A program made the translations under genes and the position numbers. From contig NZ_BPRA01000010.1 of NCBI RefSeq assembly GCF_022179645.1, positions 186,001 to 250,000 of the forward strand: a stretch of 64,000 nt of DNA, given 5' to 3'. The DNA is from Methylobacterium thuringiense. GTDB lineage: Bacteria; Pseudomonadota; Alphaproteobacteria; Rhizobiales; Beijerinckiaceae. Below are positions 35,093 through 43,941 of the stretch, piece by piece. Position 1 is the first letter of the stretch, and every line of letters begins with the position of its first letter. A model generated the notes under the pieces. That model saw only the letters and a program-made list of their open reading frames with translations, was not told where the DNA came from and did no database searches.

Positions 35093-35292
35093 GACCTGCC
35101 CCCAGATGGCTCGATGGTCGTTGCGACCAAGGCCAATCTTCAATTCCCGCCAGGGCTAAGCAAGGGTTGGGCCGGGGCGTTTTCTGGGCCGGATGCGCGT
35201 CGGGGATCGCCTGTGTCGCGCAAGAGACGTTTCTTAAAACGAACGATCCGTTCGTCATGCGGTCCGGGAAAGATCGGCCCAGACCGCTGTCA

Positions 35293-36048
35293 CTATGTCG
35301 CAGGTCGGCTCAGCCGGTAGATGTCCATGATCCAGCCGTGGCGCAGCCGCGCCGCGCGCCGGGTCTCGCGGATAACCTCCGCCACGTCGCCGAGTCGCCC
35401 GGTGACGAGGAGTTCGTCGGCGGTGCCGAGATAGGCGCCCCAGTGGATGATCAGATCCGGGTCGAGGCCGGCGAAATCGACCCGGCCGTCGAGCATCACC
35501 ACCGTGGCGCCCTCGCCCGAAAGGTCCTCGGCGAGGCGCCGGCCGGTTGTGATGGTCACCGGCTCGCCGATGCCGTTGAGCGCGATGCGGTGGCCGGCGG
35601 CGAGCGCCTGGACGCTGGTGATGCCGGGGATGACCTCGACGTCGAAGGCGATCCGGCCACGGGCGCGGATGCGGTCGATGATCCGGATCGTGCTGTCGTA
35701 GAGCGAGGGGTCGCCCCAGACCAGGAAGGCGCCGCAGCCGTCCTCGCCGAGGTGTTCGGCGATGAGGCCTTCGTAGAGTTCGGCCCGGGCGGCGTGCCAG
35801 TCGTCGACCGCGACGCCGTAATCCGCCGGCATCCGGTCGCGCTCGGGATCCACGGCCTCGACGAAGCGCGGCTGCGCGCCCGTGATGGTGCGCTCGCAGA
35901 TGTCTCGGCGGACCCGCACCAGCTCGGCCTTGGCGTCGCCCTTGTCGATCAGAAAGACCACGTCGGCCGCGTTGAGCGCGCGCACCGCCTGTAGCGTCAC
36001 GTGCTCGGGATTGCCCGTGCCGATCCCGATGAGGAGAAGCTTCTTCAT
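35293..36048 (-). CDS. cobF: Precorrin-6A synthase (deacetylating)
   Basis: CobF methylates C-1 of precorrin-5 with loss of acetate in the aerobic cobalamin pathway. The 251-residue protein starts KKLLLIGIGTGNPEHVTLQ, the SAM-binding GxGxGxP-like start of corrin methyltransferases, and has LVWGDPSLYDSTIRI (GDP motif) and VEVIPGITSVQALAA. Length is normal for CobF. No other cob genes or a recognisable cobalamin riboswitch flank it, so the pathway is split. Confidence 0.92.
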   Translation of the reverse strand: MKKLLLIGIGTGNPEHVTLQAVRALNAADVVFLIDKGDAKAELVRVRRDICERTITGAQPRFVEAVDPERDRMPADYGVAVDDWHAARAELYEGLIAEHLGEDGCGAFLVWGDPSLYDSTIRIIDRIRARGRIAFDVEVIPGITSVQALAAGHRIALNGIGEPVTITTGRRLAEDLSGEGATVVMLDGRVDFAGLDPDLIIHWGAYLGTADELLVTGRLGDVAEVIRETRRAARLRHGWIMDIYRLSRPAT

Positions 36049-36117
36049 AAGCCCGGCCCTCGAAGCCGACGCCCCGTCGCGCCGGAGGCGTCGATGCCTG
36101 CGCCCGCCGGTATCACG

Positions 36118-36468
36118 TCAGCGCCCGAACCACGACGCGACCGGGTCGACCACGTAGGCCGCCACCGAGGAGATCCAGGCGCGGGCGCGGGTGGTGAGAC
36201 CCTCCTTGCGTACGGCGGTGTCGGAATCGGCGGAGCGGAAGGCGAATTCGGCCGCGACATAGGCGTCCTCGGACGCCTTGCAGGCACTGAGCGCCGCGCG
36301 CTCGGCCGCGCGTTTCTCGACGCTGACGGGCTGGCCGGAAAAGTGCTGGCGGACGCAGCGGTGCCAGTCCCGGCGCAGGCCGTCGAGATCGGTCTCCTGC
36401 GCCTGCGCCGCGCCCGCCGAGAGCCAGGCGGCGGCGATGAGGACGGACAGGTTCGAGCCTCGCATCAC
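36118..36468 (-). CDS. Small secreted protein of unknown function (116 aa)
   Basis: A signal peptide (SVLIAAAWLSAGAAQAQE, cleavage near residue 24) is followed by about 90 mostly helical residues with two cysteines (HRCVRQHF and SACKAS) that could form a disulfide. No family recognised. It lies 69 bases upstream of cobF on the same strand and may share its transcript. Confidence 0.7.
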   Translation of the reverse strand: MMRGSNLSVLIAAAWLSAGAAQAQETDLDGLRRDWHRCVRQHFSGQPVSVEKRAAERAALSACKASEDAYVAAEFAFRSADSDTAVRKEGLTTRARAWISSVAAYVVDPVASWFGR

Positions 36469-36622
36469 CCAAGCCTCTTAACGATCCGGTTGAGGGCACC
36501 GAGGACGCACCGACGTTCCCGGCTTGTTCTCAGAGCGTGAGGGAGGCTCTACGTGATTTGCGCGGGCTTGGCTGTCACTCGGATGCGTCACGCATCCCCG
36601 TCGATGCCGGCGGCCCTGCGGT

Positions 36623-36712
36623 TCAGCCGACGAGGGCGGTGAGGCCGGTGCCGATCAGCGTCACGAGGCCGATGGTGACGATGAACTTCAGGTCTTCGAT
36701 GCGCTCGCTCAT
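36623..36712 (-). CDS. Tiny membrane protein (29 aa)
   Basis: MSERIEDLKFIVTIGLVTLI is followed by nine more hydrophobic or small residues to the stop; an acidic start precedes a single transmembrane helix. AGGA lies 9 bases before the ATG. It is too short for ordinary gene calling, but the codon use and the helix are protein-like. No name can be given. Confidence 0.5.
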   Translation of the reverse strand: MSERIEDLKFIVTIGLVTLIGTGLTALVG

Positions 36713-36851
36713 GGCCGATTCCTGCGGCGGCGGGTTTGACACCGCCGGTCGAGATCCATGCGCATCTAGCGATTCGGCGCGAACGGCTCCGTGTGTTTCG
36801 TCACCCGCGATCCTGCTTTCGTCGCGGCGAAATACGGTTGCCGGGGTCGCG

Positions 36852-37181
36852 TCAGCCGCCGCCGGCACCGCTTCCGCCGCCGCCGCCGGTGTTGCCGACG
36901 GGGAGTTCCGGCTTCTCCGCATTGCCGTCCGCGGCGGAACTGGACGAACGGCTGTCGGCGCCGGTCCCGCCGCGGACCTGCGTCTCGACCGAACCCGGTC
37001 CGCTCTTGGTCCCGCCGCCCGGCTTCACGAACTCCGTGGCCGGCTCGCCCGGCGTCGTGATCCGGGGAGGACCGGGCTGGCGGATCTCGGCCGGCTTGTT
37101 GCCGCCGCCCGATTGCGCCGACGCGGCGCCGGATAGGAGCAGAAGCGGCACGCCCAGCGCCGCAGCCGTCTTGGACTTCAT
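36852..37181 (-). CDS. Secreted Gly/Pro/Ser-rich protein (109 aa)
   Basis: The ATG at 37181 starts a standard signal peptide (KSKTAAALGVPLLLLSGAAS, cleavage after ASA). The mature part is low complexity, rich in Gly, Pro and Ser, ending in a glycine tail, and is presumably disordered in the periplasm. A good ribosome site, CGGGAGCC, sits 5 bases upstream; a near-identical leader CGGGAGCCAAC precedes the small membrane protein at 47304. No function known. Confidence 0.6.
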   Translation of the reverse strand: MKSKTAAALGVPLLLLSGAASAQSGGGNKPAEIRQPGPPRITTPGEPATEFVKPGGGTKSGPGSVETQVRGGTGADSRSSSSAADGNAEKPELPVGNTGGGGGSGAGGG

Positions 37182-37246
37182 GGTTGGCTCCCGGTTCGAG
37201 AACGATCGGTCCGTGACAACACGGGAACGGCCCGGGCGTTTCCCGC

Positions 37247-38092
37247 TCAGCCGATTGCGATGCGCAGGTCCGGCTTGAAGGTCTTGCCCTCCACGGGGTT
37301 CGCGACCCAGCGGGTGCGGCCGACCGCCAAGTCGTGGCCGGCATGGAAATGCCCGGAGATCCAGGCCTCCGGGCGCTGTGCCTCGGGCAGGTCTTCGAGC
37401 ACGGTGGTCGCGTAGAAGGCCGGCACCCACCACGGCACGCCGGGCGCGCCTCGGAACGCGTCGGCCGCGCGCGGGCTCGGCGGGTGGTGCGTGACCACGA
37501 CGGTCGGGCCGGCATGGGGCTCGGCGAGGGCGGCCAGCAGCGCGGCCTTTTCGGCGCGATGCGCCGCCATGGCGTCGGCCGGCGACCAGGCCGTGCCGTC
37601 GGCGTTGCGGATCGAACCGCGAAACTCCCGCGAGCCGGTGACCGGATCGGTCATACGCGCCGCCGCGAAGGCGACCGGGTCTTCCGGGCGGCCGGGCGTG
37701 TCCGGCGTCAGCCAGCGGCCCGCCAGCGACCAGTCGCTCCACAGGGTCGTGCCGACGAAGCGCACCCCGTCGATCAGGGTGCTCGCGCCGTTCTCCAGCA
37801 GGTGGAGGCGGGTGCCCTCCCCGACCAGCCGCGCGACCTCGGCACGCAGGGCGGCGAGCAGTTCGGGTGCGGTGCGGCCGTCGCCGGTGGGCGCGTAATG
37901 CTCGTGGTTGCCCGGCACCAGCACCACCGGCCGGCCGTCCGCCAGCGCGAGCACGGCGGCAAGCCCTTCCTCCGGGCGGCCCTCGAACAGGTCGCCGGCG
38001 CAGACCATCACGTCGAAGGGCCCTGTCGGCCGCGGGATCAGGTCGAGGCGGCGGCGTTCGAGATGCAGGTCTGAGATCGGAAACAGGTGCAT
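37247..38092 (-). CDS. Metallophosphoesterase
   Basis: The 281-residue cytoplasmic protein has all five calcineurin-like blocks: SDLHLE at residues 7-12, CAGDLFEG, PGNHEHYAP, VVTHHPPSP and SGHFHAGHD. It should be a dinuclear-metal phosphodiesterase or monoesterase; the substrate is not predictable. It follows the cation transporter gene with 7 bases between, in the same direction, so the two are probably co-transcribed. Confidence 0.92.
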   Translation of the reverse strand: MHLFPISDLHLERRRLDLIPRPTGPFDVMVCAGDLFEGRPEEGLAAVLALADGRPVVLVPGNHEHYAPTGDGRTAPELLAALRAEVARLVGEGTRLHLLENGASTLIDGVRFVGTTLWSDWSLAGRWLTPDTPGRPEDPVAFAAARMTDPVTGSREFRGSIRNADGTAWSPADAMAAHRAEKAALLAALAEPHAGPTVVVTHHPPSPRAADAFRGAPGVPWWVPAFYATTVLEDLPEAQRPEAWISGHFHAGHDLAVGRTRWVANPVEGKTFKPDLRIAIG

Positions 38093-38099
38093 GAACCGG

Positions 38100-38705
38100 T
38101 CAAACCCGTGCTTCGGCGGCGCCGCGGCGCTCGGCGCGCGCCGCCTTGAGGATGTCGACGGCGGACTCGGCGTTGAGGACCGCGATGCCGAGGCCGACGA
38201 CGAGGTCGGGCCAGGGCGACAGCGTCGCCGCCGTGGCGAGGCCGGCCAGGATGATCGCGATGTTCGCCGCCACGTCGTTGCGGGCCGAGAGATAGGCCGC
38301 GCGGGTCAGGCTGCCGCCGCCCGCGCGGTGCCGCGCCAGCATCAGCGCGCAGGTGAGGTTGACCGCGAGCGCACCGATCCCGGTGAGCGTCAGCGGCAGG
38401 GGCGCCGGCGGCGCCATGTCCGCGATCTTGTCCCAGGCTGCCCAGGCTGCGCCCAGCGCCGGCAGCAGCAGGATGAAGGCGAGCGCCGTGCCGAGCCGCG
38501 CCCGGTTGCGCAGGCTCCAGCCGAGGCCGGCGAAGATCAGGAGGTTGATCGCCGCGTCCTCGAGAAAGTCGAGGCTGTCGGCCAAGAGCGCCACCGAGCC
38601 GATGGCCAGCGCCACCGCGATCTCGATGCCGAAATAGCCGAGGTTCAGCGCGGCGACGCGGACGACCACCGGGCGCAATCCCGGCGCGGAGCCGTGTTCG
38701 TCCAT
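38100..38705 (-). CDS. Cation transporter of the CDF-like family, short form
   Basis: The ATG at 38705 gives 201 residues with about six membrane helices. ALLADSLDFLEDAAINLLIF and the later SARNDVAANIAIILAG match the metal-site helices 2 and 5 of cation-diffusion facilitators, but the cytoplasmic C-terminal domain of typical CDF proteins is missing. The frame is open far upstream (to 39485) without protein-like sequence. The substrate may be Zn, Fe or Mn. Confidence 0.78.
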   Translation of the reverse strand: MDEHGSAPGLRPVVVRVAALNLGYFGIEIAVALAIGSVALLADSLDFLEDAAINLLIFAGLGWSLRNRARLGTALAFILLLPALGAAWAAWDKIADMAPPAPLPLTLTGIGALAVNLTCALMLARHRAGGGSLTRAAYLSARNDVAANIAIILAGLATAATLSPWPDLVVGLGIAVLNAESAVDILKAARAERRGAAEARV

Positions 38706-38930
38706 GGCCGGGTTCACCTCGTCGCCGCGGGCGCTTGCCGCCGGGAGGGCCGTACCGGACCGCCCCACCGGGAGCAATCGCCGCCCCGGACGCGGTGCAG
38801 ACCGTCCCGACCGCGTTCGGGATTGCCCTCGGCCGCGCGCCCCGCGCACTGGATTTGCACTCCGTCCTGTGCAAGGCCAAAGCTTTGCTGCGCTCGCATG
38901 CGTCGCGGGCGGCACCGGAGACACCCAGCG

Positions 38931-39404
38931 ATGTTGCCCGAACTTCGTATTCTGTATTTCGAGGATCTGGAGGTCGGCCTCACCGAGATCTGGAAGAAGG
39001 AGATCTCCTCTTCCGACGTGGTGGGCTTCGCCGAGATCACCGGCGACCGCAACCCGATCCACCTCTCCGAGCACTTCGCGGCTCGCACGCCCTTCGGCAC
39101 CCGCATCGCCCACGGCCTCTACACGGCCGGGCTGATCTCGGCGGTGCTCGGCACCCGCCTGCCCGGCCCCGGCGCGGTCTACATCAGCCAGACCCTCAAC
39201 TTCCGCGCGCCGGTGCGCATCGGCGACACCGTCGAGGTCATCGTCGAGGTGGCCGAGCTCATCGCCGAGCGCCGCCGCGCCCGCCTCACCTGCACCTGCA
39301 AGGTCGGCGACGAGGTCGTGCTCGACGGCGAGGCCCTGGTGAAGGTGCCGAAGAAGGAAGAGGCCGACCCGCTCACCATGCGCATGGGCGGCGGCCGCGC
39401 CTGA
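38931..39404 (+). CDS. MaoC family (R)-specific enoyl-CoA hydratase-like protein
   Basis: A 157-residue hot-dog fold protein. GFAEITGDRNPIHLSEHFA near residues 34-52 carries the catalytic Asp and His of MaoC/PhaJ hydratases, and FGTRIAHGLYTAGLISAVLG is the typical following helix. Such enzymes hydrate crotonyl-CoA-type substrates in beta-oxidation or polyhydroxyalkanoate supply; in methylotrophs related proteins take part in acyl-CoA assimilation, but the exact substrate is not defined. Confidence 0.85.
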   Translation: MLPELRILYFEDLEVGLTEIWKKEISSSDVVGFAEITGDRNPIHLSEHFAARTPFGTRIAHGLYTAGLISAVLGTRLPGPGAVYISQTLNFRAPVRIGDTVEVIVEVAELIAERRRARLTCTCKVGDEVVLDGEALVKVPKKEEADPLTMRMGGGRA

Positions 39405-39459
39405 TTCTTTTGTGAGTGCAGGGACCGTCGATGCTTCGGCGTCGAGGGTCGACGACACG
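39405..39459. repeat. Possible partial copy of the hairpin part of the dispersed repeat
   Basis: Directly after the MaoC stop, GAGTG is followed by TCGATGC and GCGTCGAGG with the same order as in the repeat at 17675-17695; the 46-mer part is absent. A GTG at 39412 inside it could start the next gene but is less likely than the ATG at 39460. Confidence 0.4.
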
Positions 39460-40281
39460 ATGAGCGCCAGTCCAGCGATCACCATCGACGACCCCGCCGA
39501 TCCGCGGCTCGCGCCCTACGCGTCGATCCGTGAGCGGGATCTCGTCGGCCGGCGGGGGCGCTTCATCGTCGAGGGCGAGGTCACCCTGCGGCTGATGCTG
39601 TCGCCGGCCTCGCGCTTCCGGGTCGAGTCGATCCTGCTTTCGCCGGAACGCCTGCCCGGCCTCGGTGATCTCATCGAAACCATGCCCGCGCCGCCGCCGG
39701 TCTATTGCGCCTCCCGTGCCGTGATGGGCGCGGTGGCCGGCTTTCCGATGCATCGCGGCGTCCTGGCCGTGGGCCTGAGCGGCGCGCCGCCCGAGCCGGC
39801 CGGGCTGATCCCCCCTGCCCCGGCGCCCGCGACCGTGCTCGGCCTCGTCGGCCTGACCAACCACGACAATGTCGGCGGCCTGTTTCGCAACGCCGCCGCC
39901 TTCGGGGCCGACGCGGTGCTTCTCGACGACGCCACCTGTGATCCGCTCTACCGCAAGGCAATCCGGGTCTCGGCCGGCGCGGCGCTGACCGTGCCCTTCG
40001 CGCGTACGGCAAGCCCGCAGGCGCTGCTCGACCTCGCCGCGCGCCACGACCTCGTGTCGCTGGCGATGACGCCGGGGACCGAGGCCGACATCGCCGACAT
40101 CGCCCTGCCCGCCCGCGCCCTGGTGCTGCTCGGCAGCGAAGGCCCCGGACTTCCGCCGGACCTGATGGCCCACTGCCAGAGAATCCGGATCGGGATGGCG
40201 GCGGGATTCGACTCGCTCAACGTCGCCACCGCCGGCGCCATCGCGCTGCATCACCTGCTGCGGCGACGGTGCCGGCTGTAA
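39460..40281 (+). CDS. SPOUT-family RNA 2'-O-methyltransferase (TrmH/SpoU)
   Basis: From the ATG at 39460 the protein has 273 residues. The three knotted-fold motifs are present: LVGLTNHDNVGGLFRNAAAF (motif 1), LLGSEGPGLP (motif 2) and GFDSLNVATAGAIALHH (motif 3, asparagine-containing). The N-terminal domain VEGEVTLRLML is the substrate-binding part of the rRNA methylase group. The likely target is rRNA or tRNA 2'-hydroxyl; the exact site is not predictable. Confidence 0.9.
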   Translation: MSASPAITIDDPADPRLAPYASIRERDLVGRRGRFIVEGEVTLRLMLSPASRFRVESILLSPERLPGLGDLIETMPAPPPVYCASRAVMGAVAGFPMHRGVLAVGLSGAPPEPAGLIPPAPAPATVLGLVGLTNHDNVGGLFRNAAAFGADAVLLDDATCDPLYRKAIRVSAGAALTVPFARTASPQALLDLAARHDLVSLAMTPGTEADIADIALPARALVLLGSEGPGLPPDLMAHCQRIRIGMAAGFDSLNVATAGAIALHHLLRRRCRL

Positions 40282-40357
40282 GCGTGGCTTTACGCGCGAC
40301 ATTCCGTGGCAATTGCCGCACAACGTGCGGAGGCAGAGATAGCCTTGCCGACAGGTT

Positions 40358-41974
40358 ATGGGTCTCGAGGGGGAGCGGACGGCGTTGCTACAGTCAGGCG
40401 AGGGGTTGCGGAGCCTGTCCGGCCGCCGCGTCGCGGTCGTCGGAGCCGGACCCGGCGGTCTCGCCACGGCGCTCCTGCTCGCCAAGGCCGGCATCCACGT
40501 CACGCTGTTCGAGCGCGACGCCGTGGTCGGCGGGCGCACCAAGACGGTCGAGGCGCCGGGCGGCTACCGCTTCGATATCGGCCCGACCTTCTTTCTCTAC
40601 CCGCAGATCCTGGCCGACATCTTCGAGAGCTGTGGCGAGCGGCTGGAGGATCACGTCGAGCTGAAGCGGCTCGACCCGATGTACCACCTGCTCTTCGAGG
40701 GCGAGGGCGGCGTCTCGGGCGAGATCCGCGCCACCGGCGATGAGGACCGGCTGCGCGCCGAGATCGCCCGGATCGCGCCGGAGGATGCGAAGAACCTGCA
40801 TGCGTTCTTTACCGAGAACCGGACCAAGCTGAACTTCTTCAAGCCGGTGCTGGAGCAGTCCTTCGACCGCTTCTTCTCGATGATGAGCCCGGCGATGCTC
40901 GCCGCCCTGCCCCATCTCCATCCCGGCCGCAGCGTAGACAAGGATCTCAAGCGCTACTTCGCCGACCCGCGGGTGCGCCTCGCCTTCTCGTTCCAGACCA
41001 AATATCTCGGCATGTCGCCGTTCCGCTGCCCGAGCCTGTTCACGATCCTGTCGTTCCTCGAATACGAGCACGGGGTCTACCACCCGGTGGGCGGCTGCGG
41101 CGCGGTCTCCGAGGCGATGGCGGGGCTCGCCCGCCGCATGGGTGTCGACATCCGCCTCGGCACCAAGGTCGAGCGCGTGGTCTACCAGGGCAAGCGCGCC
41201 GCGGGCGTCGTCGTGAACGGAGAGACCTTCAACGCCGACGCGGTGGTGATCAACGGCGACTTCGCCGGCACCATTCGCGATCTCGTGCCCGAGACGCAGA
41301 GGCCGCGCTGGCGCGACCGCAAGGTGGACAAGGCCCGCCTCTCCTGCTCGACCTTCATGATGTATCTCGGCATCGAGGGGACAGTCCCCGAAGGTCTCGG
41401 GCACCACTCGATCCTGCTGTCGAAGGACTACAAGCAGAACATCGAGGAGATCACCGGCGGCACCCTGCCGATGACGCCGTCGCTCTACGTGCAGCATGCC
41501 GGATACACCGACGGCGGCATGGCCCCTCCGGGCCACACCGCGCTCTACGTGCTGGTGCCGGTGCCGAACCTCAAGTCGGGCATCGACTGGGAGAGCGTGC
41601 GCCCGGCCTACCGCCGGCTGGTGCTGGAGCGCCTGAAGCTCCTGGGCATCGCCGACATCGAGAGCCGCATCCGCTACGAGCGCGTGCTCGACCCGCGCGA
41701 CTGGCGCGACGAATTCACGGTGCACGAGGGCGCGACCTTCAACCTCGCGCACGATCTCGGACAGATGCTGTGGTTCCGGCCGCACAACCGCTTCGGGCCG
41801 GGCCTCTACCTCGTCGGCGGCGGCACCCATCCGGGCTCCGGCCTGCCGGTGATCTACGAGGGCGCCCGCATCTCGGCGCGCCTGCTGATCGAGGACCTCG
41901 CCGGTGCCAAGGCCCCCGCCCTGAAGGACATCCCCGCAACCGCGCCGCTTGCGACGCAGGGCGAGGCGCGGTGA
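40358..41974 (+). CDS. Carotenoid desaturase/oxidase of the CrtI/CrtN/CrtP family (first copy)
   Basis: A 538-residue FAD enzyme with the N-terminal dinucleotide motif VVGAGPGGLATALLLAKAG, the RFDIGPTFF segment and the C-terminal FAD-binding LYLVGGGTHPGSGLPV, all typical of CrtI-type carotene desaturases and the related CrtN/CrtP C30 enzymes. It is the first gene of a cluster with a second such enzyme, an acyltransferase and a glycosyltransferase, the same four functions as CrtN, CrtP, CrtO and CrtQ of staphyloxanthin synthesis. Which of the two oxidoreductases desaturates and which oxidises the terminal methyl cannot be decided here. Confidence 0.85.
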   Translation: MGLEGERTALLQSGEGLRSLSGRRVAVVGAGPGGLATALLLAKAGIHVTLFERDAVVGGRTKTVEAPGGYRFDIGPTFFLYPQILADIFESCGERLEDHVELKRLDPMYHLLFEGEGGVSGEIRATGDEDRLRAEIARIAPEDAKNLHAFFTENRTKLNFFKPVLEQSFDRFFSMMSPAMLAALPHLHPGRSVDKDLKRYFADPRVRLAFSFQTKYLGMSPFRCPSLFTILSFLEYEHGVYHPVGGCGAVSEAMAGLARRMGVDIRLGTKVERVVYQGKRAAGVVVNGETFNADAVVINGDFAGTIRDLVPETQRPRWRDRKVDKARLSCSTFMMYLGIEGTVPEGLGHHSILLSKDYKQNIEEITGGTLPMTPSLYVQHAGYTDGGMAPPGHTALYVLVPVPNLKSGIDWESVRPAYRRLVLERLKLLGIADIESRIRYERVLDPRDWRDEFTVHEGATFNLAHDLGQMLWFRPHNRFGPGLYLVGGGTHPGSGLPVIYEGARISARLLIEDLAGAKAPALKDIPATAPLATQGEAR

Positions 41975-41988
41975 TGTCGGCGGCGGGG

Positions 41989-42243
41989 CTACTTCGTCCC
42001 GCAGCCGATGCAGATGCCCTTCATGATCTTGTCGTCCTTGTTCATCCGCTCCGTGCGGCCCTCGCGGGTTTCGGCAGGGCCCGGTCCGGCGGCGGCGCCC
42101 GGCGGCTTGGTCTGGCCGACGGAGGTGGTGTGGGGGGCGGTCACCGTGGAGGTGGGGCCGCCGCCGGTGCCGGTCTCGGTCTGGGCGAAGGCGGGCGCGG
42201 CGGTCAGGACGAACATCGTCGCGATGATGGATCGCATCGGCAT
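41989..42243 (-). CDS. Small secreted protein with C-terminal CxxC
   Basis: The 84-residue product starts at the ATG at 42243, preceded by GAGGAG 7 bases upstream. A signal peptide (MRSIIATMFVLTAAPAFAQ) is followed by a Gly/Pro/Thr-rich stretch and a charged end with GICIGCGTK, a CxxC that could bind metal or undergo redox. It lies on the opposite strand between the two carotenoid oxidoreductase genes and ends 14 bases from the first. No family recognised. Confidence 0.6.
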   Translation of the reverse strand: MPMRSIIATMFVLTAAPAFAQTETGTGGGPTSTVTAPHTTSVGQTKPPGAAAGPGPAETREGRTERMNKDDKIMKGICIGCGTK

Positions 42244-42402
42244 GAAAAGACTCCTCGTTTCGCGATTAACGTGCGAGCGGGGCTCGAAAGTTCCTGGTTT
42301 CTCCGATCGCGCCGCAGGGTCTCGCGTTGACCGCGTCCGGATCGGGTCTAGCTTGTCTGAAAAGGACGGCCGCAGGTCGTGCCCCGGGGAGTCGTATCGA
42401 CC

Positions 42403-43941
42403 ATGAGTAGCGGTTCCTCGGTCGCGGTGGTCGGCGGCGGGTTGGGTGGTCTGGCGGCGGCCTGCGTGGCGGCGGCGCGCGGTCACCGGGTCACGCTCTA
42501 CGACAAGAACGCTTGGCTCGGCGGCAAGGCCGCGGTCCTGAACGACGGCGGTTTCCGCTTCGACATGGGGCCGACGATCCTCACCGTGCCCCGCGTCCTG
42601 GAGCGGATCTTTTCCGAGGCCGGGCGCAGCGTGCACGACGCGCTGGACCTGCGCCGGCTCGACCCGCAATGGCGCTGTTTCTTCGAGGACGGGTCGCGCA
42701 TCGACTTGATCGAGAACGTCGACGCCATGGCAGCCTCAATGGACCGCTTTGCCCCCGGCGAGGGCGTCGGAGACGGCTACAGGAAGTTCCTGGCAATTTC
42801 CGAGAACCTGCACGGCGTTTCCGAAAGATTCTTCTTCTGGAAGGCGGTGCAGGACCTGTTCGACACGATCGACATCCGCGCCAACATGAACCCGTCGACC
42901 CTGCGCGACGTGCTGTCCCTGCGGATGCATTCCACCGTCGCCGGCACCATCCGCGGCAAGGTCAAGGATGCGCGGCTCGCCCAGATGCTCGACCATTTCG
43001 TCCAATATGTCGGGTCGTCCCCCTACGGCGCGCCGGCGGTGCTCTGCGCCATCGGGCACATGCAGGTCTCGGAGGGCGTCTGGTATCCGATGGGCGGCAC
43101 CCGCGCGGTCGCCGAGGGACTGGCGAAGCTCGCTACCGATCTCGGCGCGACGCTGCGGCCGGCCGACGAGGTGACGGGCCTCGACATCCGCGACGGCGTG
43201 CTGCGCGGTGTCCGCACCGCGAACGGCACCACGGCCTACGACGCCGTGATCTCCAACATGGATTCCGTCCGCACCTACCGCGAGCTCGTCGGCGGCGCGG
43301 TCGGCAAGACGTATGAGAAGAAGACCTTCGAGCCGGCCTGCTCCGGCGTTGTGCTCTATCTCGGCCTGAACCGGCGCTACGAGCATCTCGGCCACCACGA
43401 CTTCGTCTTCTCGCGCGATCCGGAAGAGGAGTTCGACTTCATCTACCGCAAGGGCGAGCCGGCCCCGGACCCCACCGCCTATCTCGCCGCCCCCTCCGGC
43501 ACCGATCCGTCGGTGGCGCCGGACGGCGGCGAGGCGCTCTATGTCCTGGTGCACACGCCGTATCTGCGCCCGCACCACGACTGGCAAAAGATGTTTCCGG
43601 CCTATCGCCAGGTGATCCTGGACAAGCTCAAGCGCACCGGCGGCATGCCGGACCTCGAGGAGCGCATCGTGTTCGAGCGCCACCTGACGCCGCAGGACAT
43701 CCACGACCGCTACCACGTGCTCAACGGCGCGATCTACGGCCTCGCCTCCCACGGCCGGATGACGGGCGCCTTCAAACCCGGCAACCGCTCGCGGGAAGTG
43801 AAGGGGCTCTATCTCGCCGGCGGCGCGGCCCATCCCGGCCCCGGCATGCCGATGGTGATGATGTCCGGCTGGATCGCCGCCGACGCCCTCGATACGGATC
43901 TGCGGGCGGGCGCGCAGCCGGATCTGCGCAGGACCGCGTGA
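42403..43941 (+). CDS. Carotenoid desaturase/oxidase of the CrtI/CrtN/CrtP family (second copy)
   Basis: The ATG at 42403 gives 512 residues. The FAD motif VVGGGLGGLAAACVAAARG is followed by LGGKAAVLNDGGFRFDMGPT, closer to classical phytoene or diapophytoene desaturases than the first copy, and the C-terminus has LYLAGGAAHPGPGMPMVMMS. It most likely desaturates a linear C30 or C40 backbone. It overlaps the acyltransferase gene by 4 bases (GTGA), so the downstream genes are translationally coupled. No backbone synthase (CrtB/CrtM) or squalene-pathway gene is in the window. Confidence 0.87.
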   Translation: MSSGSSVAVVGGGLGGLAAACVAAARGHRVTLYDKNAWLGGKAAVLNDGGFRFDMGPTILTVPRVLERIFSEAGRSVHDALDLRRLDPQWRCFFEDGSRIDLIENVDAMAASMDRFAPGEGVGDGYRKFLAISENLHGVSERFFFWKAVQDLFDTIDIRANMNPSTLRDVLSLRMHSTVAGTIRGKVKDARLAQMLDHFVQYVGSSPYGAPAVLCAIGHMQVSEGVWYPMGGTRAVAEGLAKLATDLGATLRPADEVTGLDIRDGVLRGVRTANGTTAYDAVISNMDSVRTYRELVGGAVGKTYEKKTFEPACSGVVLYLGLNRRYEHLGHHDFVFSRDPEEEFDFIYRKGEPAPDPTAYLAAPSGTDPSVAPDGGEALYVLVHTPYLRPHHDWQKMFPAYRQVILDKLKRTGGMPDLEERIVFERHLTPQDIHDRYHVLNGAIYGLASHGRMTGAFKPGNRSREVKGLYLAGGAAHPGPGMPMVMMSGWIAADALDTDLRAGAQPDLRRTA

